A stretch of DNA of 37,699 nt from an uncultured Mediterranea sp. (GCA_946056155.1 CAMGIP010000008.1:1-37699); one strand, 5' to 3'; positions 25,485 through 34,850 are shown, counted from the first letter of the stretch. The notes: a model not told the origin generated them from the letters alone. Numbers and translations: made by a program.

Positions 25485-26909
25485 TTATGCGTTGTGGTTG
25501 CTGATGCGGCGACGGTTCATCCACATCATGCCTGCGGCAATTACTACCAGCACACCGGCGCCAATCCACTTGAGTGAGTAGGTGAGGTGGAAGATAATCC
25601 AGCAGTAGAGGCCTGATGCAAAGTCAAGGGCTCCGGCATCATTACCCTCGGGGATGCGTACAGCCTTATCTCCCGTGGCTGCAAACACGTCGTGAGCGGC
25701 TTCGGTGAAGTAGGGGGCCAGGTTGCTGACGAAGTAGAGACCTACGATAAGGGCGATAAGACCGGTGATGAAGGCTTTGATGACATTACCCTTGCAGATG
25801 GGCAGTACCAAGGGGAAGAGGTAGAACATACCGGCCAGTGAAGCGATGGGCAGGAAGGTGTTGCCCGGCAGGATTACGGCAATCACGAGGATGACGGGAA
25901 TCAGCAGCACCGATACAACCAGTGTAGTGGGGTGACCGATAACCAATGCAGGGCTCATACCGATGCTCAGACCTTCGGCGTTCTTGAACTTCTTGGCAAT
26001 CAGCTCGCGGGTAGCGTCTGAGATGGGCTTCAGACCTTCGATGAAGAGGCTGGTGATACGCGGAATCAGCTCCATAACGGCACCCAGCTTGATACCGGCA
26101 CCGAGAATCTTGGCCAAATGGGCAAAGAAGATGCCGCGGCCGTCTTGCGTGCCCCAGTTGGGCAACTGCTCTGCCAACACGCCTCCGTAGGCCAAGGCGC
26201 CCAAGACGATACCGATGATGACACCGAGACAGAGCGGTTCGCCAAAGAGACCGAATTTCTTCTTCAGACCCTCGCTGTCGATGTGTACCTTATTGATACC
26301 GGGAATCAGGTCCAGTACCTTATCTACCAGCAGGGCAAAGGGAATGAAGCTCTGGCAGAAGGGTTGGGGAATGGAGATACCCTCCATGCCGGGGTAGAAC
26401 TTCTGGAACTTGGCGGCCGTCCAGTCGGCTACAATCAGGGTGATGATGTAGCAGATGATGGCACCGAAGAAGCCCCACAGCAGACTTTCGCCAGTAGCGA
26501 AGTAGAGAATACCACCGATGAAGGCAAAGTGCCAGTAGTTCCACAGGTCGATGTTCACCGTCTGGGTGGTGCGCAACAGCAACATCACAATGTTCACGCC
26601 CAAGCAGACGGGGATAATGAATGAACCTACCGAAGTACCGTAGGCTACGGCAGCCGCTGCAGGCCATCCCATATCAAAGGTATTCAGTTGCAAACCATAG
26701 ATATCGGCAATTTGTTTCAAGACCGGTTCCAGAGTCTCGGTAAGCAGGCCGGTGATAACAGAGAGACCGACAAATCCTACGCCGACCAAGAGACCGCTCT
26801 TGAAGGCTTTGGGGAATTTGATACCGATGCACAATCCGAGGATTGTAAAGATAATGGGCATCATCACAGGTGCGCCCATCTTGATAAGATAACTGAATAC
26901 TTCTTCCAT
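25485..26909 (-). CDS. PTS EIIC-like permease (galactitol/GatC family)
   Basis: MGAPVMMPIIFTILGLCIGIKFPKAFKSGLLVGVGFVGL, NTFDMGWPAAAAVAYGTSVGSFIIPVCLGVNIVML, NIDLWNYWHFAFIGG, GLSIGMSPALVIGHPTTLVVSVLLIP. Confidence 0.83.
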   Translation of the reverse strand: MEEVFSYLIKMGAPVMMPIIFTILGLCIGIKFPKAFKSGLLVGVGFVGLSVITGLLTETLEPVLKQIADIYGLQLNTFDMGWPAAAAVAYGTSVGSFIIPVCLGVNIVMLLLRTTQTVNIDLWNYWHFAFIGGILYFATGESLLWGFFGAIICYIITLIVADWTAAKFQKFYPGMEGISIPQPFCQSFIPFALLVDKVLDLIPGINKVHIDSEGLKKKFGLFGEPLCLGVIIGIVLGALAYGGVLAEQLPNWGTQDGRGIFFAHLAKILGAGIKLGAVMELIPRITSLFIEGLKPISDATRELIAKKFKNAEGLSIGMSPALVIGHPTTLVVSVLLIPVILVIAVILPGNTFLPIASLAGMFYLFPLVLPICKGNVIKAFITGLIALIVGLYFVSNLAPYFTEAAHDVFAATGDKAVRIPEGNDAGALDFASGLYCWIIFHLTYSLKWIGAGVLVVIAAGMMWMNRRRISNHNA

Positions 26910-26971
26910 TCTTTTCGTTTTTATTGTTATTTAGATGAGGTTGATTCGCGATTAACAACGTTTTTCGGCTT

Positions 26972-27002
26972 CAAAAGTATAATCTTTTCTTTATACGGCA
27001 AA
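26972..27002 (-). promoter_or_regulatory. Bacteroides promoter TTTG-N19-TACTTTTG for the EIIC-like gene
   Basis: Reverse strand TTTG (27002-26999), 19-bp spacer, TACTTTTG (26979-26972). Confidence 0.55.
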
Positions 27003-27053
27003 TTTTAGAGGCTTAAATCTTGGTTAAATGGACGATTTTACTCAAAAATGACT

Positions 27054-27087
27054 GTTTGCGTACACTATATAGCTCGTTTACGCACAC
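27054..27087. promoter_or_regulatory. Direct repeat gtttgcgtacac / gtttacgcacac in divergent promoter region
   Basis: Two 12-bp half-sites, 10/12 identical, spaced 22 bp start to start. Confidence 0.5.
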
Positions 27088-27147
27088 GATTAACAAATAA
27101 TACACTCGCTTTGCCGAAAAGTGCACATTAGTATTGGACGAAAGTTC

Positions 27148-27155
27148 TACCTTTG
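27148..27155 (+). promoter_or_regulatory. -7 element TACCTTTG upstream of GH105
   Basis: TACCTTTG; no obvious -33. Confidence 0.4.
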
Positions 27156-27201
27156 TTCCGTGAAACAAAAGCTATTATCAGTATAAATCTAATATCGTAA
27201 A

Positions 27202-28428
27202 ATGGTTTTCATGAGAAATTTGTGTTTGTTCAGAATTATTGGGATAGTGATTGGAGTCATCGTTCCTTGCTGCCTCGCCGCACAGCAGGTGGATGAGAAA
27301 CTTCCCTGGTCGGTAAGGATGGTGCAGTCGGAAATGATTCGCTGTCCGCAGTCGTGGCAGCTTGATTTTCAGCCTACACTGAAGTGGGACTACTGTCATG
27401 GACTGGAACTTCAATCGATGCTGGATGTCTATGACCGCTACGGGGATGAACGTATCTTTGACTATGCGCGTGCCTATGCCGATACCATGATTCGGGTGGA
27501 CGGTACCATCGTCAAGTACAAGAGGGAGGATTTCAGCCTTGACCGTATCAACTCGGGCAAGTTTATCTTCCGCATCTATGATCAGACCAAGGAAGAGAAG
27601 TATCGCAAAGCCCTTGACCTGATGCGTAGTCAGCTCGACGACCATCCGCGCAATGCCGATGGCGGTTTTTGGCACAAGAAGGTCTATCCTCACCAAGTCT
27701 GGTTGGACGGTGTCTATATGGGTGCCCCTTTCTATGCCGAGTATGCCTACCGTAATAGCCGGGTGGAGGACTATGCTGATGTAATCAATCAGTTCCTCAT
27801 GGCTGCCCGCCATACCTACGACCCGGCCACGGACCTCTTCAAGCATGCGTGTGACGTAAGCCGTAAGGAGCGTTGGGCCGATTCAACCACTGGTCGCAGC
27901 CTCCACAGTTGGGGACGCGCCATGGGTTGGTATGCCATGGCCTTTGTTGATGCGCTCGACTTTATCCCCCGCCACGAGCCGGGACGCGATTCGATGCTGG
28001 TAGTTTTCAACCATCTGGCCCAAATGGTGAAGCGTCTGCAAGATACCCGCACAGGAGTCTGGTACCAGGTGCTGGATAAGAGTGGAGCACCGGGTAACTA
28101 TTTGGAATCTTCTTGTTCGGTGATGTTTGTCTATGCCCTCTTCAAGGGGGTGCGCAAGGGCTATTTGGATGCCTCCTACCTGGATGTAGCCATCAAGGGG
28201 TATCAGGGCATATTGAAGGAATTCATTGAGGTGGACCAGCAGGGATTGGTGAGCATTACTAAGGCCTGTGCAGTGGCAGGTTTGGGCGGAAAGAATTATC
28301 GGTCAGGCGATTATGATTACTATATCCATGAGACCATACGTCCCAACGATGCCAAAGCTGTGGCTCCCTTTATTCTTGCCTCTTTGGAATGGGAACGGCT
28401 GCAGGAGGTAAAACAGCTTGTCAGGTGA
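27202..28428 (+). CDS. Glycoside hydrolase family 105 unsaturated rhamnogalacturonyl/galacturonyl hydrolase
   Basis: Signal peptide; LKWDYCHGLELQSMLDVYDRYGD, HQVWLDGVYMGAPFYAEYA, RSLHSWGRAMGWYAMAFVDAL, YLESSCSVMFVYALFKGVRKGYLD. Confidence 0.92.
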   Translation: MVFMRNLCLFRIIGIVIGVIVPCCLAAQQVDEKLPWSVRMVQSEMIRCPQSWQLDFQPTLKWDYCHGLELQSMLDVYDRYGDERIFDYARAYADTMIRVDGTIVKYKREDFSLDRINSGKFIFRIYDQTKEEKYRKALDLMRSQLDDHPRNADGGFWHKKVYPHQVWLDGVYMGAPFYAEYAYRNSRVEDYADVINQFLMAARHTYDPATDLFKHACDVSRKERWADSTTGRSLHSWGRAMGWYAMAFVDALDFIPRHEPGRDSMLVVFNHLAQMVKRLQDTRTGVWYQVLDKSGAPGNYLESSCSVMFVYALFKGVRKGYLDASYLDVAIKGYQGILKEFIEVDQQGLVSITKACAVAGLGGKNYRSGDYDYYIHETIRPNDAKAVAPFILASLEWERLQEVKQLVR

Positions 28429-28624
28429 TTCCTGTCACTCAACAGTGAACAACTGGTTCGAAGTTAACAAACTGACGGAGTTTTTACCCATCGCTTCTCC
28501 GTGTCGTATCTATCTCTCTTGGTCAACTGTCGGGCATGTTCTCTAACGGAATGACCCTGAGGGTGAAACTTGAATTGTTAACTCTTTAATAGCATAGCTT
28601 TGTAAACGGAATATAGCATAAAGG

Positions 28625-29656
28625 ATGAATAGAAGAGAATGTAATCGATTTGGGGAGAACCAACTGCTCTCCGTACTGCTACTGACCTTGCTCCTGCTGG
28701 GGGTTGGTCTGCAGGTGGCCCATGCCAAAACGTATAAGCGCCAGCTGGTGGTGGCCACTGACGGCACCGGCGACTATACCTCGCTCAATGAGGCCATGGA
28801 GGGAATTCGAGCCTTTATGGATTACCAGGTGACCGTCACCATCAAGAAGGGGGTCTATCGCGAAAAGTGGATAGTACCCTCCTGGGTTCAGAACGTGGAG
28901 TTTGTGGGCGAGTCCGTGGAGGAGACCATCATCACCTTCAACGACCATGCCAACATCAGGGCGATGGGAACCTTCCGCACCTATACGCTGAAGGTCGAAG
29001 GCAATCACCTGACTTTCCGCAACCTCACCATAGAAAACGCAGCTGAACCGCTCGGGCAGGCCGTGGCTCTCCATACCGAGGGAGATGAACTCTGCTTCAT
29101 CAACTGCCGTTTCTTAGGCAATCAGGATACGGTCTATACCGGTATGGAGCATACCCGTCTCTACTTCCAGGGCTGCTACATCGAAGGTACCACCGATTTC
29201 ATTTTCGGTCCCTCTACGGTTCTCTTTGAGGAGTGTGAGATTTGCAGCAAGAGCAACTCCTACATCACCGCAGCCTCTACCCCGGCTACGATACATGTCG
29301 GCTATCTCTTCTACCGCTGTCGGCTCACGGCCAAGGAGGGGGTAGATAAGGTCTATCTGGGTCGCCCTTGGCGTCCCTATGCCTCTACCTATTTTATATT
29401 ATGTGAGATGGGAGATCATATCCGTCCCGAAGGATGGCACAACTGGCGCAATCCGGCCAATGAACGAACGGCCCGCTATGGTGAATATGGCTGTACAGGT
29501 CCAGGTGCCGCTACCCAAGGACGGGTAGGCTGGGCAAGACAACTCCACCGCAAAGAGGTAAAGCGGCTCCTCAACCGGAAGTGGTTCTATCAGCGGAACG
29601 ACGTCTGGAGGTTGGAAGTATCGGAATTATCAAAATCAATAAATCAATATCAATGA
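28625..29656 (+). CDS. Pectin methylesterase, CE8
   Basis: GTGDYTSLNEAM, GQAVALHTEGDELCFINCRFLGNQDTVY, YIEGTTDFIFGPSTVLFEEC, YLGRPWRPYASTYFI. Confidence 0.93.
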   Translation: MNRRECNRFGENQLLSVLLLTLLLLGVGLQVAHAKTYKRQLVVATDGTGDYTSLNEAMEGIRAFMDYQVTVTIKKGVYREKWIVPSWVQNVEFVGESVEETIITFNDHANIRAMGTFRTYTLKVEGNHLTFRNLTIENAAEPLGQAVALHTEGDELCFINCRFLGNQDTVYTGMEHTRLYFQGCYIEGTTDFIFGPSTVLFEECEICSKSNSYITAASTPATIHVGYLFYRCRLTAKEGVDKVYLGRPWRPYASTYFILCEMGDHIRPEGWHNWRNPANERTARYGEYGCTGPGAATQGRVGWARQLHRKEVKRLLNRKWFYQRNDVWRLEVSELSKSINQYQ

Positions 29657-31422
29657 AAAAGAATCTACTATTACTGGCAGCTCTCTGCCTGTTGCTGACG
29701 GCTTTCACAGCCGATAAACCGTTGCCTGTCATCTACATGATTGGCGACTCTACCATGGCCAATAAGGTGCTGGATGGAGGCAATCCCGAAAGAGGTTGGG
29801 GGCAGGTGCTTCCCGGTTTCCTGAGTGAGGATATTCGGGTGGATAACCATGCCGTCAACGGACGAAGCACCAAGAGCTTCATCGATGAGGGACGTTGGGA
29901 CAAGGTGCTCTCACTCATCCGTCCGGGCGACTACCTCTTCATCCAGTTCGGTCACAATGACGAGAAGGCCGACCCCAAGCGCCATACCGATGCCAACGGC
30001 GGTTCGTTCGATGAGAACCTCCGTCGCTTCGTCACCGAAGGTCGTGCCAAGGGAGCCATTCCCGTGCTCTTCAACTCCATTGTCCGCCGCAACTTCGGTT
30101 CGGCCGATGCCAAGGCGGTGGCTGAGGCTGTGATGCAGGACGATATTCGCAAGGGGGTCAATCCCGATGCCAAGCGTGAGGCCTCCGAGCAACCCGTAGC
30201 GGAGAAGGGGGATAAACTGATTGATACGCACGGAGCCTATCTGGAGTCACCTCGCAGGGTGGCCCAGGAGCTGAATGTCCCCTTTGTAGATATGAACCGC
30301 ATCACTCACGAACTGGTGGAAGGCATGGGACCAGAGGATTCCAAACGACTCTTCATGTGGGTGCCTGCCGGTAAGGTGGCCGCCATGCCCAAGGGACGCG
30401 AAGACAATACCCACCTCAATATCTACGGAGCCCGTCGTGTAGCCTCCCTGACCATCGATGCCATTGCACGTGAAGTGCCTGCTTTGGCACCCTATGTCCG
30501 TCACTACGATTTTGTCGTGGCCAAGGATGGCAGTGGCGACTTCTTCACCATCCAGGAGGCGGTGAATGCCGTACCCGACTTTCGCAAGAAGGCGCGTACC
30601 ACCATCCGTGTGCGCAAGGGTGAGTATGACGAGAAGGTCATCATTCCCGCTTCCAAGATCAATCTCTCGTTGATTGGTGACGAAGGAGCGGTCATTACCC
30701 ATGCCGACTTCGCCAAGAAACCCAACTGCTTCGGTGAAGATATGAGCACCTCCGGATCTGCCACCTGCTACATCTACGCTCCCGACTTCTATGCCGAGGG
30801 CATCACCTTCTGCAATCGCTCCGGTGCCGTAGGTCAGGCCGTAGCCTGCTTCATTGAGGCCGACCGGGCCTTCTTCAAATCTTGTCGTTTCCTCGGTTTC
30901 CAGGATACCCTCTACACCTACGGCAAGGGGGTACGCAACTACTTTGAAGATTGCTATATCGAAGGAACCGTGGATTTCATCTTCGGCTGGAGCACCGCCG
31001 TCTTCAACCGCTGCCATATCCACAGCATCGGCAACGGCTATGTCACCGCCCCCTCCACCGACAAGGAGCAGCACTTCGGGTACCTCTTCTACGATTGTCA
31101 GCTCACGGCAGCCCCAGGAGTGGATCAGGTCTATCTCTCCCGTCCCTGGCGTCCTTATGCTCAAGCAGTTTTTGTCCGTTGTCAGTTAGGCAAGCATATT
31201 TTGCCGGCCGGTTGGCACAACTGGAACAAGCCTGAGGCAGAGAAAACCGTCCGCTATGCTGAGTACAGATCCGCAGGCGAGGGGGCAGACACCTCCCGTC
31301 GTGCCTCCTTCTCCCGTCAGCTCAAGAACCTCAAGGGATATGAGATGGAGAGTGCCTTGGCTGGCTCTGACGGGTGGAATCCCATAGCAAAGGGCAATGC
31401 ACTCGTGGAGGTTGCCCGTTAA
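29653..31422 (+). CDS. Bifunctional CE12-like (SGNH rhamnogalacturonan acetylesterase) - CE8 pectin methylesterase fusion
   Basis: N-terminal SGNH blocks YMIGDSTMANK, NGRSTKSFIDEG, FIQFGHND, DNTHLNIYGA; C-terminal CE8 GSGDFFTIQEAVNAVPD, GFQDTLYTYGKG, YIEGTVDFIFGWSTAVF, YLSRPWRPYAQAVF. Start at 29653 gives an ATGA overlap with the upstream gene. Confidence 0.9.
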   Translation: MKKNLLLLAALCLLLTAFTADKPLPVIYMIGDSTMANKVLDGGNPERGWGQVLPGFLSEDIRVDNHAVNGRSTKSFIDEGRWDKVLSLIRPGDYLFIQFGHNDEKADPKRHTDANGGSFDENLRRFVTEGRAKGAIPVLFNSIVRRNFGSADAKAVAEAVMQDDIRKGVNPDAKREASEQPVAEKGDKLIDTHGAYLESPRRVAQELNVPFVDMNRITHELVEGMGPEDSKRLFMWVPAGKVAAMPKGREDNTHLNIYGARRVASLTIDAIAREVPALAPYVRHYDFVVAKDGSGDFFTIQEAVNAVPDFRKKARTTIRVRKGEYDEKVIIPASKINLSLIGDEGAVITHADFAKKPNCFGEDMSTSGSATCYIYAPDFYAEGITFCNRSGAVGQAVACFIEADRAFFKSCRFLGFQDTLYTYGKGVRNYFEDCYIEGTVDFIFGWSTAVFNRCHIHSIGNGYVTAPSTDKEQHFGYLFYDCQLTAAPGVDQVYLSRPWRPYAQAVFVRCQLGKHILPAGWHNWNKPEAEKTVRYAEYRSAGEGADTSRRASFSRQLKNLKGYEMESALAGSDGWNPIAKGNALVEVAR

Positions 31423-31569
31423 CTTCCCGTGAGGAGTTGTCGGCCCTACACTTTTTTGCCCACTATCAAGACTGAATGACTCCTCACTCCATTACAGTCG
31501 AATGCCTTCGCTGGATAGCAAGAGTGACCTCCCCTCACCGGACCTCATCAAGGAGTCTGTTTTAGGTTT

Positions 31570-31632
31570 AACGACCCATGCTACCTGATTGTTCTCTAAG
31601 TAGGTAGTGTGGGTCGTTGCTTCCTTTTTCTC
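31570..31632 (+). terminator. Rho-independent terminator between the pectinesterase fusion and the reductase cluster
   Basis: aacgacccatgctacct / aggtagtgtgggtcgtt 17-bp stem with two G-U pairs, then cttcctttttc. Confidence 0.75.
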
Positions 31633-31703
31633 AGAGAAAGCCGCATACAATTTCGAGGAAAATCGTTACATTTGTAGCCGTATAGCAAACTAACGATGTA
31701 CTT

Positions 31704-32474
31704 ATGATAAACGAATCGCTGTTTCAAGGTCTGCTCTGGGTGATGAGCGGCTTGGCACTGATAGTCTTTGTGGCCCTCTATTTCGTCAAGGCCGGTTATG
31801 GTATCTTCCGCACCTCCCGATGGGGATGGTCGGTGGACAACAAGTTGGGCTGGGTGCTGATGGAGGCTCCCGTCTTCTTTGTGGTCTGGTGGCTCTGGCT
31901 GAGCAGTGGGGTAGGGACTTCTATGCCCGAATATCTCTTCATTCTGCTCTTCCTGCTCCATTATGCCCAGCGCTCCTTCCTCTTCCCCTTGCTCATGAAG
32001 GGCAAGAGTCGTATGCCCCTCTCCATCATGACCATGGGCATCTTCTTCAATCTCATCAATGGAGTCATGCAGGCAGGAGGTATCTGTTACTATCCCGCTA
32101 CCGCCTATGACGAAGGTTTGAGTTATCTCACACATCCCCACGCATGGATAGGTCTGCTACTTTTCTTTATCGGCATGGCCATCAACTGGCACTCCGACCA
32201 CGTCATCCGTCATCTGCGTAAGCCAGGAGATACCCGTCACTACCTGCCCGGCAAGGGTATGTACCGCTATGTCACCTCAGCCAACTACTTCGGTGAACTG
32301 GTGGAGTGGACCGGTTTTGCACTGCTCACCGCCTCTCCCGCAGCTTGGGTCTTTGTCTGGTGGACCTTTGCCAATCTGGTGCCCCGCGCCCATGCCATCC
32401 ATCAGCGCTATATCGAGGAGTTCGGTGCCGTGCAGGTGGGGAGGAGAAAGCGCATTATACCTTATATATATTAG
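31704..32474 (+). CDS. 3-oxo-5-alpha-steroid 4-dehydrogenase (steroid 5-alpha-reductase)-like membrane protein
   Basis: LLHYAQRSFLFPLLMKGKSRMPLSIM; GMAINWHSDHVIRHLRKPGDTRHYLPGKGMYRYVTSANYFGELVEWTGFAL...FVWWTFANLVPRAHAIHQRYIEEF matches the C-terminal SRD5A domain pattern. Confidence 0.88.
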   Translation: MINESLFQGLLWVMSGLALIVFVALYFVKAGYGIFRTSRWGWSVDNKLGWVLMEAPVFFVVWWLWLSSGVGTSMPEYLFILLFLLHYAQRSFLFPLLMKGKSRMPLSIMTMGIFFNLINGVMQAGGICYYPATAYDEGLSYLTHPHAWIGLLLFFIGMAINWHSDHVIRHLRKPGDTRHYLPGKGMYRYVTSANYFGELVEWTGFALLTASPAAWVFVWWTFANLVPRAHAIHQRYIEEFGAVQVGRRKRIIPYIY

Positions 32475-32553
32475 TCTCCATGCGATATATATTTGTCCCG
32501 ATACGATATATTGTCTTCATAGGATTTACTAAACTCAAAAACTCAAACGCTAT

Positions 32554-33777
32554 ATGGAATCTAAACTATTCACACCTGTAACTCTCGGACCGCTCACCCT
32601 GCGCAACCGCACCATACGGTCGGCCGCCTTCGAGAGCATGTGTCCCGGCAATCGCCCCTCACGGCAGCTGCTCGACTATCACCGTTCGGTAGCAGCCGGG
32701 GGAGTGGGAATGACCACGGTGGCCTATGCCGCTGTAACCCGCAGCGGTCTCTCCTTTGACCGTCAGCTCTGGATGCGTCCGGAGATTGTACCTGATCTCA
32801 GGCAACTGACCGATGCTATTCATGCCGAAGGGGCTGCTGCCAGCATCCAGTTGGGCCATTGCGGCAACATGTCACACAAGAGCATCTGCGGCTGTACACC
32901 TGTTGGTGCCTCTACTGGTTTCAACCTCTATTCTCCTACCTTCGTGCGCGGACTCCGGGCCGATGAACTGCCGGCTATGGCCAAGGCCTACGGCGATGCC
33001 GTCTGCCTCGCCCGTGAAGCCGGATTCGATGCCGTAGAGGTCCATGCCGGTCACGGCTACCTCATCAGTCAGTTCCTCTCTCCCTACACCAACCATCGGA
33101 AAGATGAGTTCGGCGGTTCGCTCTCCAATCGGATGCGCTTTATGGACATGGTGATGGAGGAGGTGATGAAGGCCGCAGGAGATGATATGGCCGTATTGGT
33201 CAAGGTGAATATGCGCGATGGTTTCAAGGGAGGCATGGAGTTGGATGAGGCCCTTGAGGTGGCTCACCGGTTGCAGGACGATGGAGCCCATGCCCTTGTC
33301 CTGAGCGGCGGCTTTGTCAGCAAGGCCCCCATGTATGTCATGCGCGGTGAGATGCCCATCCGCACGATGACCCACTACATGACAGCACTCTGGCTGAAAT
33401 ATGGCGTGCGTATGGTGGGCAAATACATGATTCCTTCTGTTCCCTTCCAAGAGGCCTACTTCTTGGAAGATGCCTTGAAATTCCGTGCCTCACTCACCCT
33501 TCCGCTGGTCTATGTGGGTGGCCTTGTAGCCCGGACCAAGATTGATGAGGTACTCAACCACGGCTTTGAGGCCGTACAGATGGGCAGAGCCCTGCTCAAT
33601 GAGCCCGGCTTCGTCAATCGGATGAGGCAAGAGGAGGCGGCACGCTGTAGCTGTAAGCATAGCAATTACTGTATAGCCCGCATGTACACCTTGGACATGG
33701 CATGTCATCAGCACCTGAAGGAACAACTACCCTCCTGTATTCGGAAAGAGATTGAACAGATTGAAGCGAAAGGATGA
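32554..33777 (+). CDS. Old-yellow-enzyme family NADH:flavin oxidoreductase; candidate 5-beta-reductase
   Basis: LFTPVTLGPLTLRNRTIRSAAFE, AGFDAVEVHAGHGYLISQFLSPYTNHRKDEFGGSLSNRMRF, GFEAVQMGRALLNEPGFVNRM, Cys-rich tail CSCKHSNYCIARMYTLDMACH. Confidence 0.87.
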   Translation: MESKLFTPVTLGPLTLRNRTIRSAAFESMCPGNRPSRQLLDYHRSVAAGGVGMTTVAYAAVTRSGLSFDRQLWMRPEIVPDLRQLTDAIHAEGAAASIQLGHCGNMSHKSICGCTPVGASTGFNLYSPTFVRGLRADELPAMAKAYGDAVCLAREAGFDAVEVHAGHGYLISQFLSPYTNHRKDEFGGSLSNRMRFMDMVMEEVMKAAGDDMAVLVKVNMRDGFKGGMELDEALEVAHRLQDDGAHALVLSGGFVSKAPMYVMRGEMPIRTMTHYMTALWLKYGVRMVGKYMIPSVPFQEAYFLEDALKFRASLTLPLVYVGGLVARTKIDEVLNHGFEAVQMGRALLNEPGFVNRMRQEEAARCSCKHSNYCIARMYTLDMACHQHLKEQLPSCIRKEIEQIEAKG

Positions 33778-34628
33778 GTATGGAGAGAGCATGGGCAATC
33801 ATTACCGGTGCCGACGGCGGCATGGGAAGAGAGATTACAAAGGCGGTAGCCCAAGCCGGCTATCGCGTTATCATGGCCTGCTGTAACCTGGAAAGGGCAG
33901 ACCTTGTCTGTGAAAGGTTGAAAGTGGAGACCGGCAACGAAGAGATTCGGGTGGAGGAGCTTGACCTCGCCTCAATGGCCTCGGTGGCTCGCTTCACCCA
34001 TCGCATACGGGAACAGGGGAAGCACATCCGTCTGCTGATGAACAATGCCGGTACCTTGGAGACGGGGCTGCATATCACAGAGGATGGATTGGAGCGGACC
34101 GTGAGCGTCAACTACGTGGGACACTACCTACTGACGCGAAATCTTCTTCCGCTGATGGGAGAGGGGAGTAGGGTAGTCAACATGGTCTCCTGTACCTATG
34201 CCATCGGCCGTATTGACCTTCCTGATTTCTTCTCCCGCGGTCGTAAGGGTGAATTCTGGCGCATCCCCGTCTATGGCAATACGAAGCTGGCTCTGTTGCT
34301 CTTCACGCTGGACCTGGCGCGGAGGGTCCAGGAGCGTGGCATTGTGGTCAACTGTGCCGACCCCGGCGTGGTCTCCACCGACATCATCACGATGCAGATG
34401 TGGTTTGACCCATTGACCGATCTCTTCTTCCGTCCCCTGATCCGCACACCGCGCCAAGGAGCCGACACTGCCATTCATCTGCTGTTGGATGAAGAGACCG
34501 GTCGGCGGAGTGGTACGCTCAATGTGAATAGCAGAGCCAAGAGGCTAACGGATAAATACCTCCATCATCCCCAGATGGATTCGCTTTGGCAAGCCACCGA
34601 GGAGATAGTCAGCCCCTGGTTGCAATGA
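33774..34628 (+). CDS. Short-chain dehydrogenase/reductase; candidate 3-beta-hydroxysteroid dehydrogenase
   Basis: TGADGGMGREI, NNAG, VNMVSCTYA, YGNTK catalytic motif; ATGA overlap with upstream OYE gene. Confidence 0.85.
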   Translation: MSMERAWAIITGADGGMGREITKAVAQAGYRVIMACCNLERADLVCERLKVETGNEEIRVEELDLASMASVARFTHRIREQGKHIRLLMNNAGTLETGLHITEDGLERTVSVNYVGHYLLTRNLLPLMGEGSRVVNMVSCTYAIGRIDLPDFFSRGRKGEFWRIPVYGNTKLALLLFTLDLARRVQERGIVVNCADPGVVSTDIITMQMWFDPLTDLFFRPLIRTPRQGADTAIHLLLDEETGRRSGTLNVNSRAKRLTDKYLHHPQMDSLWQATEEIVSPWLQ

Positions 34629-34636
34629 CTCCAAAA

Positions 34637-34682
34637 AAAGTCCGAATGAACTATCCATGAGCTCATTCGGACTTTGTTTTTT
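34637..34682 (+). terminator. Rho-independent terminator after SDR gene
   Basis: aaagtccgaatga...tcattcggacttt, perfect 13-bp stem followed by gttttttt. Confidence 0.85.
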
Positions 34683-34688
34683 TAAAAC

Positions 34689-34850
34689 CTCTTTCTTGAA
34701 AGGGTCTCTTTCTCAATGAGTTATTTAAAGGAATCTCTTTCTCAGAAGGGCCTCTTTCTCAATGAGTTATTTAAAGGAATCTCTTTCTTGAAAGGGTCTC
34801 TTTCTCAATGAGTTATTCAAAGGAATCTCTTTCTTGAAAGGGTCTCTTTT
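34689..34850. repeat. 46-bp tandem repeat, about 3.5 copies
   Basis: ctctttcttgaaagggtctctttctcaatgagttatttaaaggaat at 34689, 34735, 34781, partial at 34827. Confidence 0.9.

Noticed and set aside
30247-31164. 305-aa ORF antisense to the CE12-CE8 fusion (and similar ones at 20888..21820, 24581..25354, 18476..19225, 26118..26624)
   Set aside because: All lie opposite well-supported genes and show no family motifs.
34689-34850. CRISPR array
   Set aside because: Contiguous tandem units without unique spacers and no cas genes; same reasoning for 14999-15116.
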